Origin: Ctena decussata
Taxonomy: Eukaryota > Mollusca > Bivalvia > Lucinida > Lucinidae
Assembly (NCBI GenBank): GCA_963989385.1
Contig: OZ022512.1
Span: 24,015,899-24,079,898 of the forward strand
Reading direction: 5' to 3'
DNA: 64,000 nucleotides
Below the pieces are notes generated by a model. That model was not told where the DNA came from. It worked only from the letters and a program-made list of their open reading frames with translations, and ran no database searches. The position numbers were made by a program, and so were the translations under genes. Below are positions 44,831 through 54,649 of the stretch, one piece after another (position 1 is the first letter of the stretch; each line of letters begins with the position of its first letter).

Positions 44831-45139
44831 ACTAATGCAATAGGCAGTGGGGGATAAGAGATTGAGGGTGATCTGGAATGCAGTTGTCTCATGTTTTTGT
44901 GGCCCTCATGAGTAATTGGGACTGCCTGGGTTACATCATGAATTGCGACCGTTGGTCTCAGAGAAGACCGTAGCTTAATTCTGTTGGGAGGGAGGTAGGT
45001 GGGGTAAAAATTCCTTTTAGGACCTAGGACTGTAGCATTTGTTCTAAATCTTATCTTGGTTTAGTTGGTTCCAAAATATATTGCATATTTAAACTTTTAG
45101 GGTCCTGTATTTTCATAGGAGTTTTTTTAGTGTTCTAAT

Positions 45140-45760
45140 GTTTTGGGAAATGGAGAATATTATTAGTCAACAACAGGACTGTAGCTAATTTCTTATTGTG
45201 GATTGTTGGGAGGAGAGAGCAGTTTCTTTTTGCTGTTTCTAGGGAGCAAATGTGATGAACCTTATAATGGTTCAGTCGGTTTCCAGGTAACTGAGCCTGG
45301 GTATGAGATTAAGGAGGTTGGATACACATTATTTTTTGGAGGGGAAATGGAGAATATTATTAATAGACACGGGGACAGTAGCTTATTTCTAATTGCGGGT
45401 TGTTTAAAAAGGACCGCGGTTTCTTTTGGCTGTTTCTAGGGAGCAAATTAGTTGAACCTTATAATGGTTTATTTAGTTTCCAGGTAACTAAGCCTGGGTG
45501 TGAGATTAAGGAGGTTGGATACACATTAATTTGGGGGTGGGGAAGAAATGGAGAGTATTATTAATGGACCAGAGGACTATAGCTTATCTCTTATTGCGGA
45601 TTGACAGGAAAATAGGGCAGTTTCTTTTGGCTGTTTCTAGGAAGCAAATGTGCTGAACCTTATGATTGGTTCATTTAATTTCCAGGTAACTTAGCCTGGG
45701 TGTGAGTTTAAGGAGGTTGGATACACATTATTTTTACCCTTTATTGTCAATAGACAAAAG
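45140..45760 (+). repeat. ~200 bp tandem repeat, about three and a half units
   Basis: AATGGAGAATATTATTA occurs at about 45150, 45345 and 45548. GGGAGCAAATGTGATGAACC and variants occur at 45240, 45439 and 45642. TTAAGGAGGTTGGATACACA follows in each. Period is about 199-204 bp. It lies 3' of the minus-strand retrotransposon and could be part of its 3' region or independent. Confidence 0.85.
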
Positions 45761-46140
45761 TTATTTATAAGACCGTAGGGAAAGTCAGATTGTAGTCGTA
45801 CAGATGGGTTCTGGGGCTTTTACTGGGTAATGGGAGTTTTTGTCATGAGCATTGCACTTAGTAGGGTATTAATGTGGATCCAGGGATTTTGGGAAATGGG
45901 TTTGGTAGGTGGTTAGCAACAGGGGCTCGAATTAGAGAAAATTAGGGGGATTTTTTCCCTATTATATTGGAATCTATCTATATCCTGGCAATGATATTGG
46001 TTTTGTCTAGGTATTCTATTCAAAGACTACCTTCTGTATTGTATTTGCATGTTTCTTTGGGGGAGACAGGAGCAGTCTCAGGTCTATTGTGTGATAGCCT
46101 AACTTGAATATGGTGGATTCTATGGTCTCGCCTTTGATTG

Positions 46141-47285
46141 TTATGGGGCCACACAGTCAAAGAACATATGGTTGAGATCTTCTGCATCATTGCAGTGGGG
46201 GCATAGGGCGGACTGGTTACTGTAGTGAAGGCAGCCCTGCCCGCAGTGTCCTAGCCTTAGTCTGGAATAGGCTATGTCGAAACGTCTATTGAGACTATAT
46301 ACGTCACATTGAAGTTTAACCTTTGGTTTGACGAAATGGAAGGTGTGGCCCTTGTTGCTATTGGTCCATTGGGATTGCCATTTTTTGGTTACTGCTTCTT
46401 TTATTAGGGGATAAACGTCCAGTTTTGAGGGTTTGGTATGGTTGTAAGTGCCGGTGGTCAATAATTGACAACTGCCTTTCTTGAATAAGCGGAAGGAGAA
46501 ACGAAGTATGTGGCCCAACCGGGTTCTCGAACCCAAGACCTCTGGCATGAGTCAGGTGCCCTATCGATTGCGCTACGCTGCCCGGCACCTTCAGCTGTAG
46601 GAGTTTAATTCCACATTCAACTTCTAAAGCATTAATAGGGGCGGAGTGGTATGCCCTCGTAGCAATACGGAGTGCTAAGTTGTTTTGGATGAGGTCTTGA
46701 GCTTTGAGAGTAGATGTTTGGGTGCCGAGTTATAAGCTTGCGCGCCTTAATCAACTTTTACTGAGGATTAGGGCCTTATATAATGTCAATAGGATTTATT
46801 TATCTGCTTCATAGGAGGTGCCTGAAACCGTCCTCATGAGGTTTGGGTCTTTATTACATTTTTCAATCAGATTTTAATATGCTGACCCAATATGTTAGTT
46901 TGCTATCTAGGACCATACCCAGGAAGGTGATATGGTCATAAATTCTATTTCTGTCCCAAACAGGGAGAGTTTTTAAAGTGATTCAATATTAAGTCTTTTT
47001 TTAAGGGAAAATTATAGCCTTTGTCTTAATAGTGGGTATTTTGAAGCCCCTGAGCGTGGACCATATCTCGATTGTCTGGAGGGCTGATTGGAGTTTTACG
47101 ACAGCATGTTTGGGAGACGATTGGTAGGTCCAGATAGCACTGTCATCTGCAAACTGAGAAAGAGAGAGGTTTGCCCCCCCCCCCCCCCCCCCCACACACA
47201 CACACCCAGCATCATCAAGGGTATTTATTATTACAATGAATAGGATAGGGCTGAGGACACTGCCCTGGAGACAACCGTTTCCAAG
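46141..47285 (-). pseudogene. Truncated non-LTR retrotransposon (RT and C-terminal Cys/His region)
   Basis: Reading the minus strand from 47285: QGSVLSPILF, then FADDSAIW with its two catalytic Asp, then a GFKI...KT block, then FLGMVLDSKLTY. Next come a basic ALRIATRAYHSAP block and, after a SINE insertion, RLRLGHCG and LCPHCND...LNHMFFDC. This order is the RT palm, thumb and C-terminal zinc-knuckle-like region of Jockey/I-group non-LTR elements. The endonuclease and ORF1 are absent. Stops and frameshifts occur between 47000 and 46590. A ~20 bp homopolymer (47174-47193) sits inside the RT between the QGS and FADD motifs. It is an inactive remnant. Confidence 0.9.
46445..46587 (-). mobile_element. 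tRNA-derived SINE S2 nested in the retrotransposon
   Basis: The minus strand has GCGTAGCGCAATCGATAGGG (A-box region) and GGGTTCGAGAACCCGG (B box), then CATACTTCGTTTCTCCTTCC, parallel to the body of the 23.19 kb copy. It splits the pol frame between the ALEVE...LLQLK block and the region leading to RLRLGHCG, so it inserted after the retrotransposon did. Confidence 0.82.
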
Positions 47286-47306
47286 TCATGTTGATCAGAG
47301 CAGTGA

Positions 47307-47365
47307 CCTACCACTCCTCTCACAAACATGCTCTCGTAAAACTCCAATCAGCCCTCCAGGTCACT
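47307..47365 (+). repeat. Inverted duplicate of an internal RT segment at the 5' tip
   Basis: AAACATGCTCTCGTAAAACT continuing to CAATCAGCCCTCCAG is the complement of 47078-47113 with one mismatch in about 36 bp. Weaker similarity extends to the TGGTAGGTC block. It lies immediately upstream of the truncated 5' end of the retrotransposon, in opposite orientation. Confidence 0.85.
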
Positions 47366-47734
47366 GCTATTTATAGGTCACTGATCAGAGGTTTTTATCC
47401 CCCCACCCTGACTTGAATTCTTTAAGATTCAAAGTGACTGCCGCCTGGCACTTATTTTCCATAAAGGCCATATTAATTTCAGATTCCACGATTTTAATTT
47501 CTGATACGAAAGGAATTTATGGCTGAAGAGTGCGATTTAGGCTATTTCCACTTCAATGGCGAAGTGTCATTTGACTGTCCCAGTCGCATTTAGTTTTGAG
47601 TTGCCGGTCGAGTTTCTAGGCTTCTTTTTTTTCTTTCTTTCCCGTTATGGTTCAAGTAAGACCAAATGAGCATTCGACATCAAGCTTGATGTAGACTAAT
47701 GGCTCTTTCTTTCACATGATTTACTTAAAGTTGA

Positions 47735-48027
47735 CCTCCCTAAAATGCGCATTCAATACGCGATTTTGATTGGTTCCCGTACGCGCGCGTTGAGACGCAA
47801 AGGACTATGTCACTGCCCGTATCATGTGCGCAATTTTGATTGGGTCCATGAAATTTGCATAAAATGCGCGTTGCACGCGTCGCTTCGCGGTATACGCAAA
47901 ACTGAGAACGAATTTTCATTGGCTACTAAAATATTCGCGTTCATAATTACCGCGTATCCCGCGCGCATCAACTGCGTCCCCGACGCGTTTTGAATGTGTA
48001 CAAATACGTGAGCGCCAGTGTACATAA
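47735..48027 (-). repeat. CpG-rich ACGCG repeat, second copy
   Basis: TGTACAAATACGTGAGCGCC at its right end is the complement of the 37.03 kb terminus. Inside, three loosely similar units of ~70-80 bp carry ATTTTGATTGG or ATTTTCATTGG, each an inverted CCAAT box, between ACGCG, GCGCG and TACGCG words. The region is CpG-dense compared with both flanks. Confidence 0.65.
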
Positions 48028-48162
48028 ACGTTACTATACCAAAATGAATGCTACAGACACCGTTTCTGTATTTCACTTTTTCAGTGTCCCTATACCCCAA
48101 AAAATATAGGTAACTGGCAGGTCTCGACAGGCAACGAGCAGCCCTCTCGGAGCCACACTTAC

Positions 48163-48255
48163 TGGCACATTCCACGAGAAACAGTAGCTGCTGATATCAG
48201 GTAAGAGATGCCTGGCAGAACGAAGAAAGGCGTCACCCACAGAGCCACTTCAGCC
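48163..48255 (-). CDS. Candidate internal exon, 93 nt, hydrophobic
   Basis: On the minus strand a pyrimidine-rich tract ends TGAGACACAG|GGCTG (acceptor) and the segment ends TGTGCCA|GTAAGTG (strong donor). One frame is open throughout. It encodes about 30 residues with a Val/Phe/Leu/Ile-rich core that could be part of a membrane span, flanked by Ala-Glu and Arg-Gly-Met-Cys. Both intron phases would be 2. No family is recognised and no partner exon was found. The sequence overlaps no repeat I know of. Confidence 0.27.
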
Positions 48256-49087
48256 CTGTGTCTCAACAAACAAGACAGACAAGGGGATCAGTAAGAAGAT
48301 GACCGATGCAGCAAGAATCTACAAAAAGTCAAAATAATCCGAAAGAAATTATGCGAACTCCGCTAAGATTTATGTCGCTATGACAAGTTTTCTTGGTTTT
48401 AGAAAAAAAAAGTTTTACTATTGCTTTGGAATACGCGCAGTTTGATTTTCGCCGTTGCTGTTCGCACACTCTATTATCATAAATTTCATATGAAATTACC
48501 ATTCGTGTAAGATCCTCTATAACTGATATGACTGCACAACTACATATGCTGCTTATATTTAGGGGTGTATGGTCTGGCATCTTGCAATTTCCTCCAGTCA
48601 CAAGGCAGCCTTGTATGTATAGAGTGTCTTGCTACAATGTACATAGTCTTTTTTTTATATTACTGTGTGTATCTATAAGGCAGCATTGTCTGATTTGACT
48701 GCCTATCTGCATAGGTTGATCTTATATTTAGTGGATGTATGGTCTGATATCTTGAAATTTCCACGAATTATAAGGCACCATTATCAGTTGCATAGCAAGT
48801 GTTATACTGGCGTACATCGCGTAGCTCAATAAAATTAATATTTGTCTAGCTTTCAGTATATTTGCTCTGTTATGATTAGAATTGTGTCTGATAAATTGAA
48901 AGATCATGATCATATTTTGGTAAAAAAGCTTTATTAATTGATTGCCAGTAAACTGGTTCAGTTGGCTTTCTATTTAATCAATTCTTCCTATTCTCATAAC
49001 CATGTTCCGCAACAAGTCCAAGAAAACTACTCCCTAACTCGCATCTCCTGGCACCAAGACTGTCCTCTCCAGTTCGAAGAAGCGGTG
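48256..49087. other. Stretch with no recognisable gene
   Basis: Two related blocks, TATTTAGGGGTGTATGGTCTGGCATCTTG and TATTTAGTGGATGTATGGTC, near 48558 and 48725 suggest an old ~170 bp duplication, each followed by AAGGCA...GT. No other feature was seen. Confidence 0.45.
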
Positions 49088-49289
49088 TAGGGTAAAGTCG
49101 GGTAAATCCGGACAGCGGGTTAATTCGGACAGTGACATTGTTTCCTTTATATGCTAGTTGTTTGGAATTAAAACAAAATTAACTCGGCAAACAGTGAAAA
49201 TCCTGATGAGCCGTCTCATCTGGATTTTTACGGTTTGCAATGGTGTGTCAGAATTTACCCGCTGTCCGAAGTTACACGACTTTACCCTA
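49088..49289. mobile_element. MITE family B, copy 2 (202 bp)
   Basis: TAGGGTAAAGTCGGGTAAAT faces GTTACACGACTTTACCCTA, with TA at both extreme tips. GGACAGCGGG and CCCGCTGTCC continue the arms. The interior GTGACATTGTTTCC, TGTTTGGAATTAAAACAAAA, TGATGAGCCGTCTCATCTGG matches the complement of 26350-26523. A TA-targeting Tc1/mariner-type origin is possible but unproven. Confidence 0.87.
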
Positions 49290-49751
49290 GTCAGTTAGTT
49301 ATCTTTAGGTGAGTGAGCGCGTATTCTAGAATTCAACGTCTGACCAACAACTAGGTCAACCGGAGAAGGGACCTCAGTTAAAAGACTCATGGGCGGGGAT
49401 TGTTTGTAGGATGCTTATACTGTACACCGATAGACAGTAGTTACATATTACAGTTTGTCATCCATATGCTGCAAAATTCAGCTGATAACAGGGGTATGAT
49501 AACATGATGTGATATCATGTCACTTAAGAACTTCACTTGCGCGAATGTTATCAGGTGATGCCTACAGAAGGGATCTCAGAAGACGATTGGCTACATACTG
49601 ACGTTGGCCATGATAACAACGTTCGAGTGGTTAAATGACGTCACCGATTTACGTCATTACACATTCGAGACGTCATCAAGTTCAAATAAAACTGCGTTTA
49701 CTTTTTTTTGTTTGACGTTTTACACCTGAAAATATTCTAATGATGCATGAT
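49290..49751. other. Stretch without gene; CRE-like cluster at 49.64 kb
   Basis: AATGACGTCACCGATTTACG, then a second ACGTCAT, then GAGACGTCATC lie within about 50 bp (49634-49680). AACGTTCGAGTG upstream recurs near 57.50 kb, also beside ACGTCA sites. Confidence 0.4.
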
Positions 49752-49906
49752 AATAGAAAACCATGTAAGTGTCTTTTGATATCAAGTTTATCAGGCTCGA
49801 CCAGAAACACATAGGACTGGCTTGGCAAGCCTCGCCATTCCTACGTTGTTTCTGGTCTCGCCTGATAAACTTGATATCAAAAGACACTAACATGGTATTT
49901 TCTATA
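49752..49906. mobile_element. Fold-back element, 155 bp
   Basis: GTGTCTTTTGATATCAAGTT continuing through TATCAGGC is matched by the complement GCCTGATAAACTTGATATCA and AAAGACAC. The outer arms ATAGAAAA..CCATG and CATGGTATTTTCTAT pair with a 2 bp bulge. The ~35 bp centre is GC-richer (GGCTTGGCAAGCC). Non-coding. Confidence 0.85.
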
Positions 49907-50163
49907 TAAAAGCTGATAAGGCCGAAATCACAAATATAACTGAAAAGGAAATAAAGATTATTTATATTGATTGGAGAATAATGGCAAGACAATTTACTGA
50001 TTGGAGAAAATAAAGGTCTAGAAATGTATAGAAAAGATATAAATATTACAATAATACCAATATTTACAGCAATCTGATTATGGTAGATTAAAAGAAATAA
50101 AACATGTACAAAGAGCAAAATAATAATAATGGTAATAAAACGTGTACTTCTACTACTCCAATT

Positions 50164-50194
50164 ATTACTACTACTACTACTACTACTACTACTA
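50164..50194 (+). repeat. (ACT)n microsatellite
   Basis: About ten ACT units followed by AATGATAATAATAAT. Simple sequence; the ORFs through it on both strands are artefacts. Confidence 0.9.
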
Positions 50195-50510
50195 ATGATA
50201 ATAATAATAAAGAGATACATACCAAATACAGATACAAGAAGTTAAATAAGATAAAAGTAAAACAATATAAAGCTCAAGACAGAAGCGTTTATGTTTCCTT
50301 TAAAAGTGAAAAGTATGCAAAGACCAGGAACTGAAACAATCAAAATCCAAATCCAGCCCTCAAACCATAGTTGGAAACAACTAAGATTACAAATAATCAA
50401 GATACAGAGAACATGATGACAAAAGAACATGTTACATTCATAGGTGTCTGATACAAAGACTATTTTAGGCGTTAAGTGTGCCTGTTGTGCAAACAAAATA
50501 TGTCCATGAA

Positions 50511-50708
50511 ATGATCCGCGACACGACAAAACCACCAAGGTGGCATGTGCACCCAAAGAAGACTCAGAGCAGCCTGGGCATTTTCCCAGTCTGATCACAG
50601 TCTTTAATATGCACTTAAAGGGCAGGTGAAGGTCCAAGCTAGCTCAATCTGAATCTTCGCTCGGCGCACAAACCACTTTGTTGTTTTTTGTCTTGTCGCG
50701 GCTCAAAT
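50511..50708. mobile_element. Fold-back element family A, shortened copy
   Basis: ATGATCCGCGACACGACAAA and TTTGTCTTGTCGCGGCTCAA are the ends. The right arm lacks the CAGACTGGGCGGATGCCCAG module, giving 198 bp. Confidence 0.83.
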
Positions 50709-50826
50709 AAGCTTTGTTTCAGGGCTGTAATTTTCCTGGAACAAACGGTCATATTGATGCAAAAAATGTTCATAATAGAGGACACAAAGATACTTTTAAA
50801 TACTATGATCTTTATACAGTACTTTT

Positions 50827-51290
50827 TATACCCCCACCCCTCCCCGAGGGAACTTATGGTGGCATATTAAAATCGCACCGTCCGTCTGTCCGTCCGTCCC
50901 GTCAGTCCTTTCGTCCGTCCGTTACAAATCGTGTCTCAACCATAATTTTTAAACTACTGAAACAAATTTGATGGAACTTCACAGAAAGATGAAGCATAAT
51001 GAGAAGGTGTGTCGCGCACATGACTTAGGCCCCTTTGCCCAAGCCCAAGGCCACAATTGGATCAGAGGTCAATTTGTGTCTCAAAATCGTGTCTCAGCGA
51101 CAACTTATAAACTATTGAAGCAAAAAATTTAGTGATTAAGCATAATGTTACCACGTTCAAGGTTAAGGTAACAATCAGGGGCCAAAGATCAAATTTTGAC
51201 TCTGTGATAACGTAAAACCTGCTGAGGCGAATTTCACCAGACTTCACAGAAAGGTAAACCATAATAAGAAGGTCTCATTTATCTCATTTG
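50827..51290 (-). mobile_element. Short array element with TATACCCCC tip (P5)
   Basis: TATACCCCCACCCCTCCCCG at the left edge is the same tip as P2. Next to it lies CCGTCCGTCTGTCCGTCCG, the microsatellite in complement. Two to three diverged units follow with AATCGTGTCTCAACCATAAT, TTTAAACTACTGAA and a CACAGAAAG block. On the minus strand it therefore ends with GGACGG repeats, a CCCTC/GAGGG stem and GGGGGTATAA. The 5' edge is not clear. Confidence 0.6.
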
Positions 51291-51560
51291 CGATAACAGA
51301 TTACCCAGTATCTCAAAGAGAATCTACAAATGAATCGGTAAGTAGTAAACTTCTGTAGATGGGAGCTTAAATCCGTTTGCAGTCATTCAGTTCAAAACGC
51401 CACACACCCTTCACTCCATCCCTATCCCCAAGTGCAACGACGGGAGATAAAATATGACAACTGAACGGTCAGTAGTAAACTACTGGGGTTTAAATAATTC
51501 CAGTGTACAGTACAGCCCATCAAAGACATCGAAAGTAGAAGAAATGGGGCACATGAACGG

Positions 51561-52573
51561 CCAATAGTAAACTATGGCCAACGTTCGTCACATGTATCTC
51601 AAAGTGGAATTTAATCTCTAACTACTGATATCTCAAAGTAAACTTTCTGGTACCAGAAAATTTACCTTCACAACACAGAAATGTCAAGAAATTGGAATTG
51701 AAATGTAAATAAAAAAAAGATGTGGCCAAACTATCGTTACTTTGAGAAATCAGTTTTTGAGACAACGTGCGTCAGCTGTAATATGTGTTATATTTGCTAA
51801 CAGGTAAGCAAAGTCTTTCCTTTCAGACTTGAGGTTTTGCAAAAGGAGCATGGTAAGTTGCTTACATTGAAAAATATACACATTCACCTTACAGCTACTC
51901 ATTGCTCAAGGGACCAAAAGAAAAAGAAATACGAAAAATGAAAATGGAAACATCAGACTTGAGATCAAGTATTCACTTCTCTTAGTACATACTGTCATAG
52001 GAAACAGAATTGCCGTTTTCATTTTGCCCCCTTTTCACTTGGGGTAAGCTCTTTAAGTTAAGAAATGGCTCCAATAAAGCAAATTATTTCGTTTTATCCT
52101 TTCGGGTAGATTTTATTTTGGAAGGGATCTGTTATTCATGGAAAAGAACAGACAGTCACAAAAAGTGTTGCCCTCTATAAGAAAGAAAAAAAAATAAAAC
52201 AAATAGTAAAAAGAAAAAAAGTAAAAATATAAATAAAAAATAAAATAAATAAATCAATAAATAAATAAATAAATAAGAAAATAAATAAAAATCAGGTGGA
52301 AACATCTACACTAAGACAGAAGAACTGGAACAAAGGATCCTCATAGCAAGATCAAGTGAGGTTTAACAAAGATGTAGAGTTCGAGAAGAACTGCTTTGAC
52401 TTTGGTATGTTAGTAGTAAGACGACATGGGGTTTACACAAATATCTATGTAATGAACTCCATAACCGACTTGCCTTCTGTACTGTTTGCTGTTTACCTCC
52501 AAAGTCAATATTTGCTCGTGAATATGAGCATTGGTGTGTTTTTGCTGTTGACCATCTACCTAATACTGTTCTG
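51561..52573. other. AT-rich stretch without a gene; (AAAT)n at 52246-52292
   Basis: AAATAAATAAATAAATAAAT is embedded in a broader A/T-only zone (52180-52295). The ORF at 52356-52643 is hydrophobic at its end but overlaps the next MITE and is not supported. Confidence 0.5.
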
Positions 52574-52833
52574 TGCCCAGTTATTCAAAACTAACGACAT
52601 CGTTAGTCAATGTTTCCTTAAAATTTCAAACGTTAAGATTTGAAAGACGCCAAAATGTTTTGTTGAAAAAATATGAGAAGCTTTTGCTTTGCATTGCAAA
52701 AGCTTCACACATACTCTGTTTTATACAAAAATTATCAGACTGAGTTTATTGTGCTATAAATTCATTAAACACTTGACGATTTGACCTCATAACGAGTTCG
52801 TTAGCCTAACGACGCATTGAACAACTGGGCCCA
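52574..52833. mobile_element. Fold-back MITE with GCCCAGTT termini, 260 bp
   Basis: GTGCCCAGTTATTCAAAACT, AACGA and CGTTAG at the left are faced by CTAACGACGCATTGAACAAC and TGGGCCC at the right. A perfect inner palindrome, GAAGCTTTTGC with GCAAAAGCTTC around TTTGCATT, lies at 52677-52706. No coding capacity. Confidence 0.75.
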
Positions 52834-53177
52834 AACATTTACTGTCCAATTTGCCCTGTCAACTGTCTACCGAAGCTGTCTACTGTCACAGTAACAGTTA
52901 TTTATCTATGGGAAACTGATGTAATGAATGCTCCAAAGCATGAGTACAAGCTAGCTATATGTGCACCGACCCTTAAACATGGAGATATTCTTCAAGTAAA
53001 AAGTCAACATGTAAGCCCGCTCTTGTTCGTGTGAAGTTATAATGGCACTGTAGCCAGCACGTAGCAAATAGCTGAACGAGTCGTATTTGAAATTAGTAAT
53101 CAAAGTACAAAACATTCCGTTGTGTTCAAATTTCAAACAATATTAGATAAGCTGTACATGTACTAAATATAGATAAG
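52834..53177. other. Short stretch with no recognisable feature
   Basis: No motif or repeat was recognised. Confidence 0.4.
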
Positions 53178-53460
53178 TTAGTTAGTTAGTTTTTTTTTCT
53201 TTTTTCTTTTTTTTTTTTTTTTTTAGATTTAACGGCTCTTTTAGACATTATTTCAGTCTATAGTGAGCGGTCTCGTAGAGAGAGGGGCACAGAAAAGAGA
53301 AATGAATGGCGAGAGAAAAAATATCCAAACAGACCCCACTCGCACCAATTGCAAGTACAATATGCCCTGGCCTTACTATTATCCAAATTAGTAGGACGCC
53401 CCAGCACTGAAAATTACCCAGCACCATCGCCAAATCGCAGCCATCCCACTAAATAGAAGA
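53178..53460 (-). mobile_element. Retroposon 3' end with poly(A) tail
   Basis: On the minus strand the sequence ends in an A-rich tract (complement of 53190-53224, T runs broken by single C) followed by CTAACTAACTAAC. This is the form of a retrotransposed 3' terminus with an adjoining short tandem. Upstream, two minus frames are open for ~60-75 codons, resembling a frayed retroelement tail. I recall similar frames as widespread in bivalve sequence, but no RT motif is present here. The 5' limit is uncertain. Confidence 0.5.
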
Positions 53461-54189
53461 ACGAGGATAATGTACCCGGTTAAATTTCTTGAACGTCTAG
53501 TTGTGCTAGACAGGAAGTAAGATTTGCATGTGACAACGTATTTACAATTTAAGGATAGGTAACTCTGCCTTTTTGAGTTTTGCCATTATCTCAAGAGTGG
53601 TCGACCGTTGAGGAAAAACAAAATGCTTCTATAGGAGCAAACTTCTTTCTTTTGATTTTGGAAGGACTATGTCGCTTACAGCAGCGAAAAGGAAGTCACA
53701 AAAGTTGCCCCCCCCCCCCCCCCTTTGTAAAACGGTTAAAAAATATGGAATGTTATATTTCAGATTTATTTGTAGGCTATCTCTGTTGTCATGGCTTTAC
53801 AGTTTGTATGACATAATTTAATTAACCGAGATCTGAGAATGACACTAGAATATCGCTAAGTGTTTCCATAATTTGAAGTAAAGCAAAAGACAGCAATCTT
53901 CGAATATGTATTTAATCTGATAAGGCAACTGAACTAGATAAACAATGGCCCTTTACAGCTACCAACTTCTTACCAACCAAGCCATCAGAAACGTTCCGTT
54001 TACTTTTTTTTAATTACAACAAGAAACCAAACTCTGTCACTGATCAAATACTGTCCCGAAAAGGTTGGGAAATCTGGATGAGGCAATAATCAGTACATCT
54101 ATTTCTGGGTATAGGCGCATATAAAGTCTGAAAACATTATGACACGTTTCCATTTCCAGAATTGATTGCTGATGTAGTAAAAGTAAGAA
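53461..54189. other. Stretch with no gene; (C)n at 53707-53723
   Basis: A plus-strand 78-residue ORF crosses the homopolymer C run and is not credible. Nothing else was recognised. Confidence 0.45.
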
Positions 54190-54423
54190 AGCCCGATATG
54201 ACAAAACCAACGAAGTGGTATGTCCCACATACGAAGTCTCGGATAAGCCTGGGTATCCGCCCAGTCTGATCAGAGTCTTCGCTGTGCGCCGAAAGGCGGA
54301 CAGCGAAACTCTGATCGAAAGGCGGACAGCGAAGACTGATCACACTAGGCGGATGCCCAGGCTGACCTGAGTCTTCACTGAGCATACATGCAACTTTGTT
54401 GGATTTGTCGTGTCGTGGCTTAA
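54190..54423. mobile_element. Fold-back element family A copy with internal duplication
   Basis: CCCGATATGACAAAACCAAC and TTTGTCGTGTCGTGGCTTAA are the ends. The centre has GAAAGGCGGACAGCGAA twice in about 25 bp, a local tandem duplication replacing the usual GGTAGCT stem. Confidence 0.83.
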
Positions 54424-54528
54424 GTGTTCCTCTGTTGTCGGTGTCAATATTGGCCCACTTCGACTCGAACTGTAGTAGCTACTATATTAACTAAAGTTCC
54501 AGTCAAAGTGCGATGGTAGCTACTAAAA

Positions 54529-54589
54529 TGACGTCATGAACTTACTAAAGATCAACCGAGGTCTGGACCGCCGTTACTCTAGTTGCAAG
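54529..54589 (+). promoter_or_regulatory. CRE palindrome upstream of an ATGGCGGCC start
   Basis: TGACGTCA at 54529-54536 is the full CRE/ATF palindrome. It lies 54 bp before AAGATGGCGGCC, which itself resembles a YY1 initiator-type element. The 54460-54620 stretch has more CpG than its flanks. This is the combination expected at a TATA-less housekeeping promoter, but it is unproven. Confidence 0.35.
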
Positions 54590-54649
54590 ATGGCGGCCGC
54601 TGAAGACTCTCGCGTTTCGTGGGTGTACAACAAGTATTTGTTTTACTGA
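54590..54649 (+). CDS. Candidate first exon, starts MAAAEDSR
   Basis: GCAAGATGGCGGCCGCT is a near-ideal initiation context. The frame reads 19 codons to a stop, but a splice donor CAA|GTATTTG at 54634 would end a first exon after about 14 residues and two nucleotides. The acidic, Ala-rich N-terminus followed by Trp, Tyr and basic residues is compatible with a cytosolic or nuclear protein. No downstream exon was recognised. Confidence 0.3.
   Translation: MAAAEDSRVSWVYNKYLFY

Larger units (their letters stand above)
50303..51560 (-). repeat. Dispersed repeat X, minus-strand copy split by insertions
   Basis: In complement, the TTTACTACTGACCGTTC block (51.46-51.49 kb) precedes the TCTTGATTATTTGTAATCTTAG and GGTTTGAGGGCTGGATTTGG blocks (50.30-50.41 kb), the order seen at 31.4-31.7 kb. 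The intervening kilobase holds a family A element and a P-type array element, so repeat X was there first. Related CAGTAGTAAAC words near 51345 and 51560 may be internal repeats of X. Confidence 0.5.

Noticed and set aside
44164..44892. Cluster of opposing 84-157 codon ORFs
   Set aside because: They follow a GC-rich direct repeat; both strands are open and no domain is recognisable.
37026..48027. An 11 kb transposon with 27 bp TIRs
   Set aside because: Each end lies in its own CpG-rich repeat patch, so two independent inverted copies are simpler; the interval contains many unrelated elements.
49720..50334. ORFs of 166 and 76 codons around 50 kb
   Set aside because: They are translations of the (ACT)n microsatellite and a fold-back element.
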